In this document: positions 8,801-16,584 of the stretch, piece after piece
Layout of the letters: every line of letters begins with the position of its first letter
How positions within the stretch are numbered: position 1 is the first letter of the stretch
Origin: an uncultured Lachnospiraceae bacterium
Lineage (GTDB): Bacteria; Bacillota; Clostridia; Lachnospirales; Lachnospiraceae
Length of the DNA: 32,383 bases
Assembly: GCA_902789265.1 (NCBI GenBank)
Contig: CADANR010000040.1
Location: 1-32,383 of the forward strand
Direction: 5' to 3'
Program-made: the position numbers and the translations under genes
The notes under the pieces: generated by a model
What the model was told of the DNA's origin: nothing
The model's input: the letters and a program-made list of their open reading frames with translations, nothing else
The model's database searches: none

Positions 8801-9373
8801 CCAGTCAAAACCAAACCAATTATTGCCAATCTTTTTAACACAATTTTCCAAAGGACTGCCATCAACATAATACTTCCATCCCATGGAACCACCGGATCTG
8901 GATTCCTGATGCCAGCCATCCTCAATAGCAAGTTCAACAGCTTCCTTTACTTCGGATCCATTTACAAGATCCGAAAGATCTTCCTCTGTAATTACTTCTG
9001 TTGCATTTTCTTCTGTTGCATTTTCTTCTGTTGCATTTTCTTCAACAATGTCTTCTACTACATCATCCGCTGCATCTTCTTCTGAAGTATCCTCTTCAGA
9101 TACTTCTTCAGATACATCTTCATCTTCCGTTGCGGCATCCTCTTCTGTAACATCTTCTTCCACAACGTCTTCCGCTGTCGCATCTTCTGCAATTTCTTCC
9201 GTATCAGCAATACTTTCTTCTTCCGTAAACTCTTCACTTGCTTCGATTACTATCGGATTACTTAAATCCTCCGCCTCTTTCGCAAATGCTACAGTACTGA
9301 AAGATGCCGAAACCATCGATACCGCTGATGCGCAGGCAACTGCCTTCATCAGATTCTTTTTCATTCTGTGCAT
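5822..9373 (-). CDS. Giant secreted choline/glycan-binding repeat protein 1
   Basis: A 1183-residue exported protein. A signal peptide (residues 1-31, cleavage likely after AFA) is followed by a very acidic linker at about 32-145, dominated by Glu, Asp, Ala and Thr. From about residue 150 to the end it consists of cell-wall-binding-type repeats of roughly 20-25 residues with W-Y-Y and DG/NG turns (for example NGKWYYADEDG, DNKWYYFDETG, NGKVYYL). No enzyme domain, LPxTG motif or final membrane anchor is seen. Such repeats bind phosphocholine in streptococcal surface proteins and glycans in clostridial toxins and glucosyltransferases. The ATG at 9373 has GGGGGAG six bases upstream; the next ATG (9364) would be too far. 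It is collinear with the two genes upstream, so the three are tandem paralogs. Ligand and role are inferred. Confidence 0.9.
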   Translation of the reverse strand: MHRMKKNLMKAVACASAVSMVSASFSTVAFAKEAEDLSNPIVIEASEEFTEEESIADTEEIAEDATAEDVVEEDVTEEDAATEDEDVSEEVSEEDTSEEDAADDVVEDIVEENATEENATEENATEVITEEDLSDLVNGSEVKEAVELAIEDGWHQESRSGGSMGWKYYVDGSPLENCVKKIGNNWFGFDWDGFMYDDEFFSLYDPEIGDSVCYCARPDGPLYVKEWVLYKDEEYEINEWYYFGEGGRANTEDCVLTIKGTDYLFWDGGMLATDAHLIIDGDRYVSDEEGHAFLLKKGAWTLVGSDWYYVKADGSVYENCIEKVNNNYYYFSYDGRIYLDDEYSYYDSELEDWVFIRAKSNGVLCVNEWYQDEYGEWYYYGEGGIAPRDTMLELKGVKYLFRYNGGLYENASLIVDNVLYVSDGKGVATAVANEQWTLIDGEWYYAIDGNLLTNCVYEIKGKLYGFNYDGALYQDCMFEIYDYETYTGNYYCARPDGSLYEEEWALVRSGSYSSVFSVSGSDWYYFGADGARVSGFFDYKGNTYLLNPSMVRSCYIVDSEGVLFRADTAGVVKKVENPNGLFYVSDYSSLDPVYYVDGSLVQNEWIQVDNKWFYIGSNGFALCDGAYEVEEGEYYFFNRDGSMACGSWAKGYGDNKYYATADGTLATGELKIDNKWYYFDETGRMFRGSVFYDDKLYLLRPDGSYWMEASEGWNSPESGIWYYVLGGELLREQLVEIEDAWYYFDSNGIMVTDRVYDHRIFAANGKMVTESGWHKLGNDWYYIYPDESEEYLGEVLYDETEEIKGYEYAFDYEGRMIADNVFNGVYYDASGHAVKVDPAKNGWVLSGGQYYYYENGVKVRGRWVGQYYIGDNGRMMTNDVTPDGYFVGADGKYLKNTIYYNIVIKSDGKIAKNEWVKINGKWYYADEDGFNNCFCPLAVINGNLYQFDENGVLIKTLATGVANNTWYKIGNEWTFIRDGKNGIGFNVYYGKQYYFGANGKADLTLTGWKDGYYFGEDHSANTGWITVNGKLYHAYSGSGSKNRSEYELIDGVLYKFNKNGSLSNEVYKANGWLKLGDDYYFFVNGKAQTGIVNVSGKLYAFNSDGILVKNCVFLDASSWPEKIYYIGSDGAVERKAGFRTIHGKQMYFNANGEALIGIFRINGKVYYLTDPEYDYAGYDYYKY
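8996..9040 (-). repeat. Three 15-bp in-frame tandem repeats in the acidic linker
   Basis: The unit TTCTGTTGCATTTTC (plus strand) occurs three times without change. It encodes the repeated pentapeptide E-N-A-T-E in the linker of repeat protein 1. Because the unit is a multiple of three, copy-number change would lengthen or shorten the linker without breaking the frame. Confidence 0.85.
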
Positions 9374-9423
9374 ATTTTTCTCCCCCTTTTTAATATTATG
9401 CCGATATAAAAAAGCACATATTT

Positions 9424-9453
9424 ATTATACCCCACCCGATTTTTTCAATTCAA
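9424..9453 (-). promoter_or_regulatory. Promoter of giant repeat protein 1
   Basis: On the minus strand TTGAAT (9453-9448), an 18-base spacer and a perfect TATAAT (9429-9424) lie about 50 bases upstream of the ATG at 9373. It is the only convincing promoter in the 148-base gap, and no strong terminator for the preceding gene was seen there. Confidence 0.65.
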
Positions 9454-9521
9454 CCATATCGAAAATTATATACAAAATGGACATATTATTTAACATAATC
9501 TAGTAAAATATGACTATTTTT

Positions 9522-12500
9522 CTAATAATAAAACGACGTTGTAACCGGAGTACCGAGATAATAAATTTTTCCGTTAATATACTGAATTCCGGTTAATGCT
9601 TTTCCCTTTGAATCAAAATAATACTGCCTTCCTTCTATAATTCGGAATCCGGCCTTTTCCTCGATATATCCGGCACCTCCGACAAAATAATATGACACCG
9701 GATAGGAAGATGAATCGGCAACCACGCTGTTCTTTAAAAGGATTCCCGTATTGCTGAACGCATATGTCTTATCCTTGATTCTTTGCAGTCCTGTTACTGC
9801 CTTTCCGTCTTTGAAATAATACCAGCGTTCATTGAGCTGAATCCATCCGCTTGTCTGATAAACTTCATTTCTTAACGATCCGTCAGAATTAAAACGATAC
9901 AGAATTCCGTCAAGCAGCTGATACTCAGTCCTGTGAAAAATTCCCGTGCCGCTGTATCCATGATATAACTTCCCGTTTACCTGTACCCAGCCAATAATAT
10001 CACTCTTATGATCCTGGCCGAAATAATATCCGTTCTTCCATGCATTGGTAATGGATGTATCCATTTTCCCGTCGGAACCGAAGTATGCACTCCGGTAAGT
10101 GGCAGAATCGGAATGATACATGTTGGTGGCCATAATACCATCGAAATTGATGTAATAAGTTGCACCGTTTACCGAAATCACCTGTCCATATGGAATCTTT
10201 CCGCTTAATACATATGTCCATCCCATGTCCGTCTTATACCAGGTATTACTCTGTGGGTTGTTTGTTACCGTTGCCTTATAGGAACCGTCATAATCGAATA
10301 AATAGATTCTTCCGTTTATCATTTCAACGCCGTAACCGGTATAGCCATACTCGTTTGCATAATAGGTTTTTTCATTAACGGTAACCCATTCATTCTTTGC
10401 AACTTTTCCGTTCTCTTTAATTACATACCCGTTATAAATCGTATTCTTTAAATATTTTCCGTCTTCTCCGACATAATAATCATCCGGAGTACGACGATTG
10501 GTATACATATATCCGCTTTCTCCGATATAGTATCCGTCAACCCATTTATTGTAAACCTGACTTCCGTTTTCGTAATAATAATACTTTCCACCAGTAAGAA
10601 CCCATCCGTTCTTTACGGTTTCCTTGTCCTTTCCGTGTCCGTATTCATCAAAGTAATAATTACCATACAACTCATTGGTAATCATTCTTCCGCTTGTATC
10701 AAATCCGTAAATGCATCCGTTGATATCCCTTGTGGTTCCGCAAACGATGTCGGAAGAGTTTGAAGAATCAACATAATACCAGTATTGTCCTATTCTGTAC
10801 CAGCCTGTTTGGGTAACCATTCTTCCGTCAGATCCGTAAATATGGCTATCACAAACCACGTCATGCTGCATAATTCCGTCCCGGTTGAAATAATAAGTCC
10901 CGTCGGAAAGCTGCAGGGTTGCATTTCGTACAAACTGTCCGTTCTTCACATAGTAATAGTATTGTTCTGAAGCCTTATTCCATCCTTCCCTTGCTGTCTT
11001 CCAATAGGAGCCGTCCGGATTTAAGATATAATTCATTCCGTTATAATTAACACATCCCCTCTGTAATTCGCCGGAAGAACTGAAATAATACCACTTGTCG
11101 TCAAGAAACTGTTCTCCGGTCAGTAATGCACCGCTATCCGTTGCATAATAAGTGGAACCATTATCATTCTTCGTCCAGCCGTTTGAATCCATGGTTCCGT
11201 CGTCACCGAAGTGATAGTATTTTCCGTTGATAAAGTAAGTAACATTTCTGCATGCAGAACCGTCCGCCTTAAAGAAAAACCATCTGCCGTTTAGCTTCAT
11301 CCATTCATTTTTAACCTGGGAACCGTTCCTATAGTAAACTGCAAAGCTTCCGTATGTATCGTTAAACAATCCGTTTGCATTGCTAATCTTGTTTGCCACA
11401 CCGTTTGATTCCAGACGGTAAACGGAACCGTTATCCGACAGATAACAGGATGTCTTCATTGCGGGTGCCAAATAATACCATGCATTGTTATGCTTAATCC
11501 AGCCGCGCTGCTCAGTTCCGTCAGATCCATAATAAAACCACTCTCCGGAATACGAAGATGCCCACCATTCGTTTTTTAATAGATGCCCTGTATTACCTGC
11601 TCTATAGGTCTTATTATTGATATTGAACTCTGTATCCTGATACATACGGCCGTCATAACCGAAACCGTAAAGGCATCCATTTATTTCCTTTACCTGATTT
11701 ATTAATAAGGCTCCGTTTATCGCATAATACCAGTAATTGTCAATCCGGGTCCATGTATTATTATTTACAGGATGCGCATATCCTTCCGAATCACTGACAT
11801 AAGGAACGTTATTATAAACGAGATTGGTATTCTTAAGAATGACTCCGCAATAACCGAAAATATAATAATTACTACCGACTTTCTGAACGGTTCCGTTTAA
11901 AGGTGCTCTTCCGTCACCTCCATACCAGTAGTAATCCCCATCTACCTCATGGAACCATTCGTTTACATATAATGAGCCGTCTTCTTTAGCCCTGTAGTAT
12001 CTGTTTATATCACCGACAATCAGAGAGAATTCCGTATTGCTGTACATAATTCCGGAAGGGCTGAATCCATAAAATCTGCCATTAATCTGTTTGACTGTGT
12101 TTTTTACAACAGACCCATTCTGATAATAATAGTATTTGCCGCTTTCATCCCTGTACCAGCCGTTTTGCGGAGTTGCAAGTTCCAGGGCATCTTTAATCTC
12201 TTTTTCTTCTGTCAGAATTTCTTCCGGATCTGTTAATTCTTCCTCCTCTGCATCTGTGATTATCTCATCCGCCATACTCATTTCATCGGAGATTTCCGTT
12301 TCGATTTCTTCCCCATTCACGCCATCAGTTTCTTCAGGCTTCTCTGTATCTTTCGATTCCATACTATTGCATTCGGAATCTTCCGGAACAGAATCTTCCG
12401 CATTGCTTTCTGCAAACTCTGTTACATCAGTCGAGTCATCTTCGGAATCTTCTGTGTCAAACGTATCTGTCACTTCTTCCACATCCAATATTTCTTTTGC

Positions 12501-12590
12501 AAATGAAATCGTGCTGAAAGATGTAAAAATCATTATAATTGTGAAAATAAGTACAACCGCCTTTATAAATTTCTGTTTTGCTTTAAGCAT
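9522..12590 (-). CDS. Giant secreted choline/glycan-binding repeat protein 2
   Basis: A 1022-residue paralog of its two neighbours. It has a signal peptide with the shared FSTISFAKE end, an acidic Ser/Asp/Glu linker to about residue 135, then about 880 residues of repeats such as NGRFYGFSPSG, DDKWYYFSSSG and NGKIYYLG. The start is set at 12590 because GGGAGG lies four bases upstream and the -10 box of the promoter (12646-12651) overlaps the alternative upstream ATG at 12647, which therefore cannot be in the transcript. No catalytic domain or sortase motif is present. It probably coats the cell surface by binding phosphocholine or another wall glycan. Collinearity with proteins 1 and 3, including the shared C-terminal GFRIIEGRQYYF block, points to old tandem duplication with much divergence. 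Confidence 0.9.
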   Translation of the reverse strand: MLKAKQKFIKAVVLIFTIIMIFTSFSTISFAKEILDVEEVTDTFDTEDSEDDSTDVTEFAESNAEDSVPEDSECNSMESKDTEKPEETDGVNGEEIETEISDEMSMADEIITDAEEEELTDPEEILTEEKEIKDALELATPQNGWYRDESGKYYYYQNGSVVKNTVKQINGRFYGFSPSGIMYSNTEFSLIVGDINRYYRAKEDGSLYVNEWFHEVDGDYYWYGGDGRAPLNGTVQKVGSNYYIFGYCGVILKNTNLVYNNVPYVSDSEGYAHPVNNNTWTRIDNYWYYAINGALLINQVKEINGCLYGFGYDGRMYQDTEFNINNKTYRAGNTGHLLKNEWWASSYSGEWFYYGSDGTEQRGWIKHNNAWYYLAPAMKTSCYLSDNGSVYRLESNGVANKISNANGLFNDTYGSFAVYYRNGSQVKNEWMKLNGRWFFFKADGSACRNVTYFINGKYYHFGDDGTMDSNGWTKNDNGSTYYATDSGALLTGEQFLDDKWYYFSSSGELQRGCVNYNGMNYILNPDGSYWKTAREGWNKASEQYYYYVKNGQFVRNATLQLSDGTYYFNRDGIMQHDVVCDSHIYGSDGRMVTQTGWYRIGQYWYYVDSSNSSDIVCGTTRDINGCIYGFDTSGRMITNELYGNYYFDEYGHGKDKETVKNGWVLTGGKYYYYENGSQVYNKWVDGYYIGESGYMYTNRRTPDDYYVGEDGKYLKNTIYNGYVIKENGKVAKNEWVTVNEKTYYANEYGYTGYGVEMINGRIYLFDYDGSYKATVTNNPQSNTWYKTDMGWTYVLSGKIPYGQVISVNGATYYINFDGIMATNMYHSDSATYRSAYFGSDGKMDTSITNAWKNGYYFGQDHKSDIIGWVQVNGKLYHGYSGTGIFHRTEYQLLDGILYRFNSDGSLRNEVYQTSGWIQLNERWYYFKDGKAVTGLQRIKDKTYAFSNTGILLKNSVVADSSSYPVSYYFVGGAGYIEEKAGFRIIEGRQYYFDSKGKALTGIQYINGKIYYLGTPVTTSFYY

Positions 12591-12645
12591 ATTGCCTCCC
12601 GAACCAAATATCTCTATGTTGAAATCATAAACCAACATCGTTTTC

Positions 12646-12675
12646 ATTATAATATGCCGGCATTTCCTGAATCAA
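12646..12675 (-). promoter_or_regulatory. Promoter of giant repeat protein 2
   Basis: TTGATT (12675-12670), 18 bases and TATAAT (12651-12646) on the minus strand form a good promoter. The expected transcript start is near 12639, about 50 bases before the chosen ATG at 12590. This placement excludes the longer open frame as the true coding start. Confidence 0.65.
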
Positions 12676-12707
12676 GTTAATAACAATAACTGAATAAGAA
12701 CAGAAAT

Positions 12708-12747
12708 GAAAAAGGTTCAAAGAGCATTGCTCTCTGAACCTTTTTTC
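12708..12747. terminator. Terminator of giant repeat protein 3, probably bidirectional
   Basis: AAAAAGGTTCA pairs with TGAACCTTTTT, and the stem continues with AGAGC/GCTCT around a short loop. A and T runs on the two sides let it work in both directions. It follows the stop codon of repeat protein 3 by about 55 bases and insulates the promoter of repeat protein 2. Confidence 0.8.
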
Positions 12748-12801
12748 CTTTGTGTTACAAAACGTCTGCTTTACAGACATTCCTGCATTTCAAAATTGAT
12801 T

Positions 12802-15800
12802 TTAGAAGTAATATACTTTTCCGTTAATCTTCTGAACACCGTATAGCGCCTTACCATTTGCATCAAAGTAATACTGTGTTCCGTCGATGGTCTTGAATCC
12901 TTTAGTCTTATCCAGACATCCGCTTGCATTGATATGATAACCATAAACAACAGACTCTGTTTTATAGAGTTTTCCGTCATAATTAAAAGCATATGTCTTT
13001 CCGTCTATCTCGTAAAGACCATCGTATAAAGCTTTACCATTCTTGAAATAATACCAGTCTACACCGAGCTTCTTCCAGCCGTTCTGAGTATTATCCTGTC
13101 CGCTTAAGGAACCGTCTTTGTTAAAGTTATAAATATTACCATTGATATACTGTGTTGTAGATCGGGTTGAACTACCTGAACCACTGTATCCGTAATAAAG
13201 CTTGCCATTTACAGTTACCCAGTCATAGCCAGACGTTCTGTTGTCTGCACCGTAATAATATCCATTTTTCCATCCGGTTGCAGTTTTATCTACTTTTCCT
13301 TTTTCCAGACAGTATGCTCGACCGGAACCATCATTTGGATAAGCGTAACTGCTATATTCTCCCATATACCCATTGCTGTAGAAATAATAGGTATCTCCAT
13401 TTGCAACATCTACTAAACCGGTACAAGTCTGGCCGTTTTTAATATAAGTCCATTGCGTTTCGCTATAAGTATGTCCATCATAAGTATATGCGTAGGTTGC
13501 CTGATACCAGGTATCGTTCTGTACATTAGTCGCAACGGTCTTCACATATACACCATCGTAATCAAACTGATACAGGTTTTTGTCTACGACATAGTAATTA
13601 CGGGTATTAACCGTACCATTATCATCTGTTACATAGTAACTCTTTCCGTTTAACTTAATCCATCCTTTGGAAGCAAGTTTACCGTCCGATTTTAAAGCAA
13701 CTCCGTTAATGACCTGATTCTTCACATACTTTCCGTCATTGCCGACATAGTATCCGTCCGGTGTAATGGTATTTCTCTCCATCTGCCCTGCGCTGTCCAG
13801 ATAATATCCGTCAATCCACTTATCAGTTACCTTAGCACCGTTCTTGTAGTAATAATAATATCCACCGTAAAGAACCCATCCGTCTTTCTTCTCCATATCG
13901 GTACGATGTCCGGATTCATCAAAATAGATACCGTTGTAATTTGCATTTCTTACCATCTTACATTCATAATCAAAGGCATACTGAACTCCGTTAATTGTCT
14001 CAATTGTTCCCTGATATGCTCTGTAATCCGAATCCAGATAATACCATTCGTTATTGAATGAATTCCACCCAGACTTCTTAATACGTGCTCCGTTGGAACC
14101 ATATAAAGAGCGGTTTCTTACTTCATTCTTAGCCATTGTGCCGTCAGAGTTGAAATAATAGGTATTTCCGTCAATATCAGCTACCTGACCCTTATAGAAA
14201 TTACCATTCTTAGCATAATAATAGGTTCCGTCCACATTGGTCCATGCATTGTTGTTTGCAGTCATTCTGTAAGTACCGTCCGGATTGGTAATATAAAGGT
14301 TTCCGTTATAAACTATAGCACCCTTTAGCATCGCACCGTAATTCGAGAAATAATAATATTTCCCACCAATTTTCTGTTCGCCGGTTAAGAGCTCTCCATT
14401 GGGTTGCGCATAGTATGTATCACTATAACTTTTGAACCACCCGCTCGTAGCCATTGTTCCGTCATCGGTAAAATAATACCGTTTTCCGTCAATAGATGCC
14501 GTTTGATCTCTGTACGCAGCACCATTCGAACCAAAATAGAACCACTTTCCGTTTATCTGCTTCCAGTCACTCTTAAGCGGTTTTCCGTTTTCAAGATAAA
14601 CCAGATATTCATATTTTACACCGGTAAAAAGCTTAGTACCGCTCACCGATGTTACGCGACCATTTCCGTCACACTGATACAGTTTATTGGAAATAAGTAC
14701 ATAACAACTCTTATACATTGAGTCGTTGAAATAATATTTGCTGCCATTAATGGTCTGAAGTCCGGATACACGAACACCATCGGAACCATAATAATACCAA
14801 TCCGAATCTGAATATCTGTATGTAGATTCAAACCATTCGCTTCTGTATAATTTTCCGCCCTTCTTTGCACGGTAAGATTTATAGTTTCCGCTATCGCTAT
14901 CATATATAGAGAATGAAGTATCATCGTACATTCTTCCGACATAATCGAAACCATATAAAGATCCGTTGATTTCCTTAACCTGATTCGTTAATTTCTTATT
15001 GCTGATCGCATAATAATAATACTTTCCAACCTGTGTCCATTTATTATTTTCAATCTTATATGCAACGCCATCCGAATCGGAAACATAAGGAGCATTACCC
15101 ACTGTCATGGAAGAATTCGTCATCAGTCTTCCGCCGGATGAAATCATATAATTCTTCGTATCAATTGTGTAAATACCAGGTGTAGTAGGTGCTTTTCCTT
15201 CATTTCCGTACCAGTACCAGTCACCCCATGTAGTCTGATACCATTCATTTACATAAAGTGTGGCATTTGAATGTGCACGGTAATAATTATTATTTAAAGA
15301 AAGACTTTCTGTCTCATCATTTGCTGCCTCTCCGTTATAACGGAAATAATAATAACTGTTGCCGAGTTTTTGAATACTGTAACCCGGAGGGAATGATCCG
15401 TCAGAATTCTGATAATACCATTTCTTTCCAACCTTTGTCCATCCGCCTTTGGTAAGCTTATGAGCAATTCCGTCTTCATCCGAAGCATAGGAATTACCGC
15501 CTTCAGTAATGAATGCATCTCTTTGCATCATACCGTCATAGCGGAAGATGTACTGAACGGAATTAACGGTTTTAAGTCCTGAATAACCCTTTCCGTCGGA
15601 TCCGTAATAATACCAGTCCGTGAGTCCTTCAGTGTAAAGATTCGGTGTACTAAACCACTTGTCCTTTATAAGGCTTCCACCCTTATTAACCTGAACACGA
15701 TAAAAGGATCCGTTACAATATTTTTCTTGTCCTTCCGTATCCCACATATATCCATCACTGTCGAATCCATAATATTCACCGTTAATTAACTGGACTGTGT

Positions 15801-16371
15801 CTTTGTAATACTTAGAAGTGGTGGTATAATATCTCCACTTTCCGTTATCCATCTTATTCCAGCCCACTTTAATGTTCGCTAATTCAGTAGCATTGATGAT
15901 TTCTTCTTCCAGAATTTCAAGAAGTTCTTCTTCATCCATATGTTCAATTATTTCTGAAGCAACTTCTTCGGAATCGATTTCTTCAGAACTGATTTCTTCA
16001 GAACTGATTTCTTCAGAGTCGATTTCTTCGGAATCCGTTACATCTGCGTCTGTTTCTTCGGCATCAGTCTCTTCATCCACTGCATCTGCCTCGGAATCTT
16101 CCGCTACGTCTTCGTCTGCTGTTTCATCTGCTTCATTTTCATCGATGATTACTACAGACTCATCTCCGCCCTGCTCTGCATCCAAAACTTCGCCTTCTTC
16201 AGAAACAATGTCATTATCTTCCACTGTTTCTTCCGCTTGGACGGTTTCTTCCGCAGAAACAATTGCAGTTGCATCATCTGCTTCTTTCGCAAACGAAACT
16301 GACTGGAAACTGAACGAAACCATCAGCACGGAGCAGAACAATGCAATAAATCTTGCAAGTTTCTTTTTCAT
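12802..16371 (-). CDS. Giant secreted choline/glycan-binding repeat protein 3
   Basis: A 1189-residue exported protein, first of the three tandem paralogs in transcription order. The signal peptide MKKKLARFIALFCSVL ends in FQSVSFAKE. An acidic linker to about residue 160 contains a SEEIS/SEEID repeat. The remainder is cell-wall-binding-type repeats (for example NGKWYYFGSNG, GGKYYYFSNYG, DGTQYYFDANG). Its last block, GFKTIDGTQYYFDANGKALY, resembles the short repeats at the C-termini of large clostridial toxins as well as choline-binding repeats, so the ligand may be a glycan. The start at 16371 has AAGGAGG seven bases upstream; the longer frame to 16407 has no such site. Separate promoters and a terminator on both sides suggest independent control from the neighbours. 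No enzyme domain is present. Confidence 0.9.
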   Translation of the reverse strand: MKKKLARFIALFCSVLMVSFSFQSVSFAKEADDATAIVSAEETVQAEETVEDNDIVSEEGEVLDAEQGGDESVVIIDENEADETADEDVAEDSEADAVDEETDAEETDADVTDSEEIDSEEISSEEISSEEIDSEEVASEIIEHMDEEELLEILEEEIINATELANIKVGWNKMDNGKWRYYTTTSKYYKDTVQLINGEYYGFDSDGYMWDTEGQEKYCNGSFYRVQVNKGGSLIKDKWFSTPNLYTEGLTDWYYYGSDGKGYSGLKTVNSVQYIFRYDGMMQRDAFITEGGNSYASDEDGIAHKLTKGGWTKVGKKWYYQNSDGSFPPGYSIQKLGNSYYYFRYNGEAANDETESLSLNNNYYRAHSNATLYVNEWYQTTWGDWYWYGNEGKAPTTPGIYTIDTKNYMISSGGRLMTNSSMTVGNAPYVSDSDGVAYKIENNKWTQVGKYYYYAISNKKLTNQVKEINGSLYGFDYVGRMYDDTSFSIYDSDSGNYKSYRAKKGGKLYRSEWFESTYRYSDSDWYYYGSDGVRVSGLQTINGSKYYFNDSMYKSCYVLISNKLYQCDGNGRVTSVSGTKLFTGVKYEYLVYLENGKPLKSDWKQINGKWFYFGSNGAAYRDQTASIDGKRYYFTDDGTMATSGWFKSYSDTYYAQPNGELLTGEQKIGGKYYYFSNYGAMLKGAIVYNGNLYITNPDGTYRMTANNNAWTNVDGTYYYAKNGNFYKGQVADIDGNTYYFNSDGTMAKNEVRNRSLYGSNGARIKKSGWNSFNNEWYYLDSDYRAYQGTIETINGVQYAFDYECKMVRNANYNGIYFDESGHRTDMEKKDGWVLYGGYYYYYKNGAKVTDKWIDGYYLDSAGQMERNTITPDGYYVGNDGKYVKNQVINGVALKSDGKLASKGWIKLNGKSYYVTDDNGTVNTRNYYVVDKNLYQFDYDGVYVKTVATNVQNDTWYQATYAYTYDGHTYSETQWTYIKNGQTCTGLVDVANGDTYYFYSNGYMGEYSSYAYPNDGSGRAYCLEKGKVDKTATGWKNGYYYGADNRTSGYDWVTVNGKLYYGYSGSGSSTRSTTQYINGNIYNFNKDGSLSGQDNTQNGWKKLGVDWYYFKNGKALYDGLYEIDGKTYAFNYDGKLYKTESVVYGYHINASGCLDKTKGFKTIDGTQYYFDANGKALYGVQKINGKVYYF
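15962..16036 (-). repeat. Five 15-bp in-frame tandem repeats in the acidic linker
   Basis: Five units of 15 bp, the middle two identical (ATTTCTTCAGAACTG on the plus strand), encode S-E-E-I-S/D in repeat protein 3. Two central identical copies with diverging outer copies suggest recent expansion. Changes in copy number would keep the frame. Confidence 0.85.
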
Positions 16372-16377
16372 AGGCAC

Positions 16378-16384
16378 CCTCCTT
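16378..16384 (-). promoter_or_regulatory. Ribosome binding site that fixes the start at 16371
   Basis: AAGGAGG lies six to seven bases upstream of the ATG at 16371. It shows that the twelve extra N-terminal residues of the longer open frame are not translated and that the protein begins with a normal signal peptide. Confidence 0.75.
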
Positions 16385-16432
16385 TTTAATTCTGACAAAC
16401 CTTCCATTTTGCCAGTTTTTTCTTGCTTTTAT

Positions 16433-16460
16433 ATTTTATCACTTTTTTATATGCGAACAA
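16433..16460 (-). promoter_or_regulatory. Possible promoter of giant repeat protein 3
   Basis: TTGTTC (16460-16455), 16 bases and TAAAAT (16438-16433) on the minus strand are a moderate match. An alternative TATAAT (near 16511-16516) lies further upstream with a poor -35 box. The gene follows a terminator, so a promoter must lie in this gap, but I cannot choose firmly. Confidence 0.35.
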
Positions 16461-16537
16461 GAAAATTGCTTTTAAAATAGTTCACAAAAAAAACACAGGT
16501 CCATTGTTTATTATAACGTATGACCGATTTAGTCAGT

Positions 16538-16576
16538 AAAAAAGCCTGACTCATAACTGTCGTTACAAATCAGGCA
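16538..16576 (-). terminator. Terminator after the transglutaminase-like gene
   Basis: On the minus strand GCCTGA (16575-16570) pairs with TCAGGC (16549-16544) across a 20-base loop and is followed by six T residues. It starts about ten bases after the stop codon at 16585 and probably ends the long polysaccharide operon transcript as well. Confidence 0.7.
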
Positions 16577-16584
16577 ATTCTTTC

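Noticed and set aside
9048-9503. Plus-strand serine-rich open frame opposite the linker of repeat protein 1, and similar ones at 12136-12630 and 15872-16480
   Set aside because: Serine runs are the mirror image of GAA/GAT-rich codons for the acidic linkers. There is no export signal or matching ribosome binding site, and the minus-strand genes are clearly real.
9480-9521. Terminator after repeat protein 2
   Set aside because: Only a very weak AT-rich stem can be drawn and no T run follows, so I do not call one.
12591-12647. Longer N-terminus for repeat protein 2
   Set aside because: The upstream ATG overlaps the -10 box of the promoter, so it would not be transcribed; the internal ATG has a good ribosome binding site and begins a normal signal peptide.
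5822-16371. CRISPR array or satellite DNA suggested by the dense repetition
   Set aside because: The repetition is at protein level with degenerate DNA, continuous open frames and no uniform spacer pattern.
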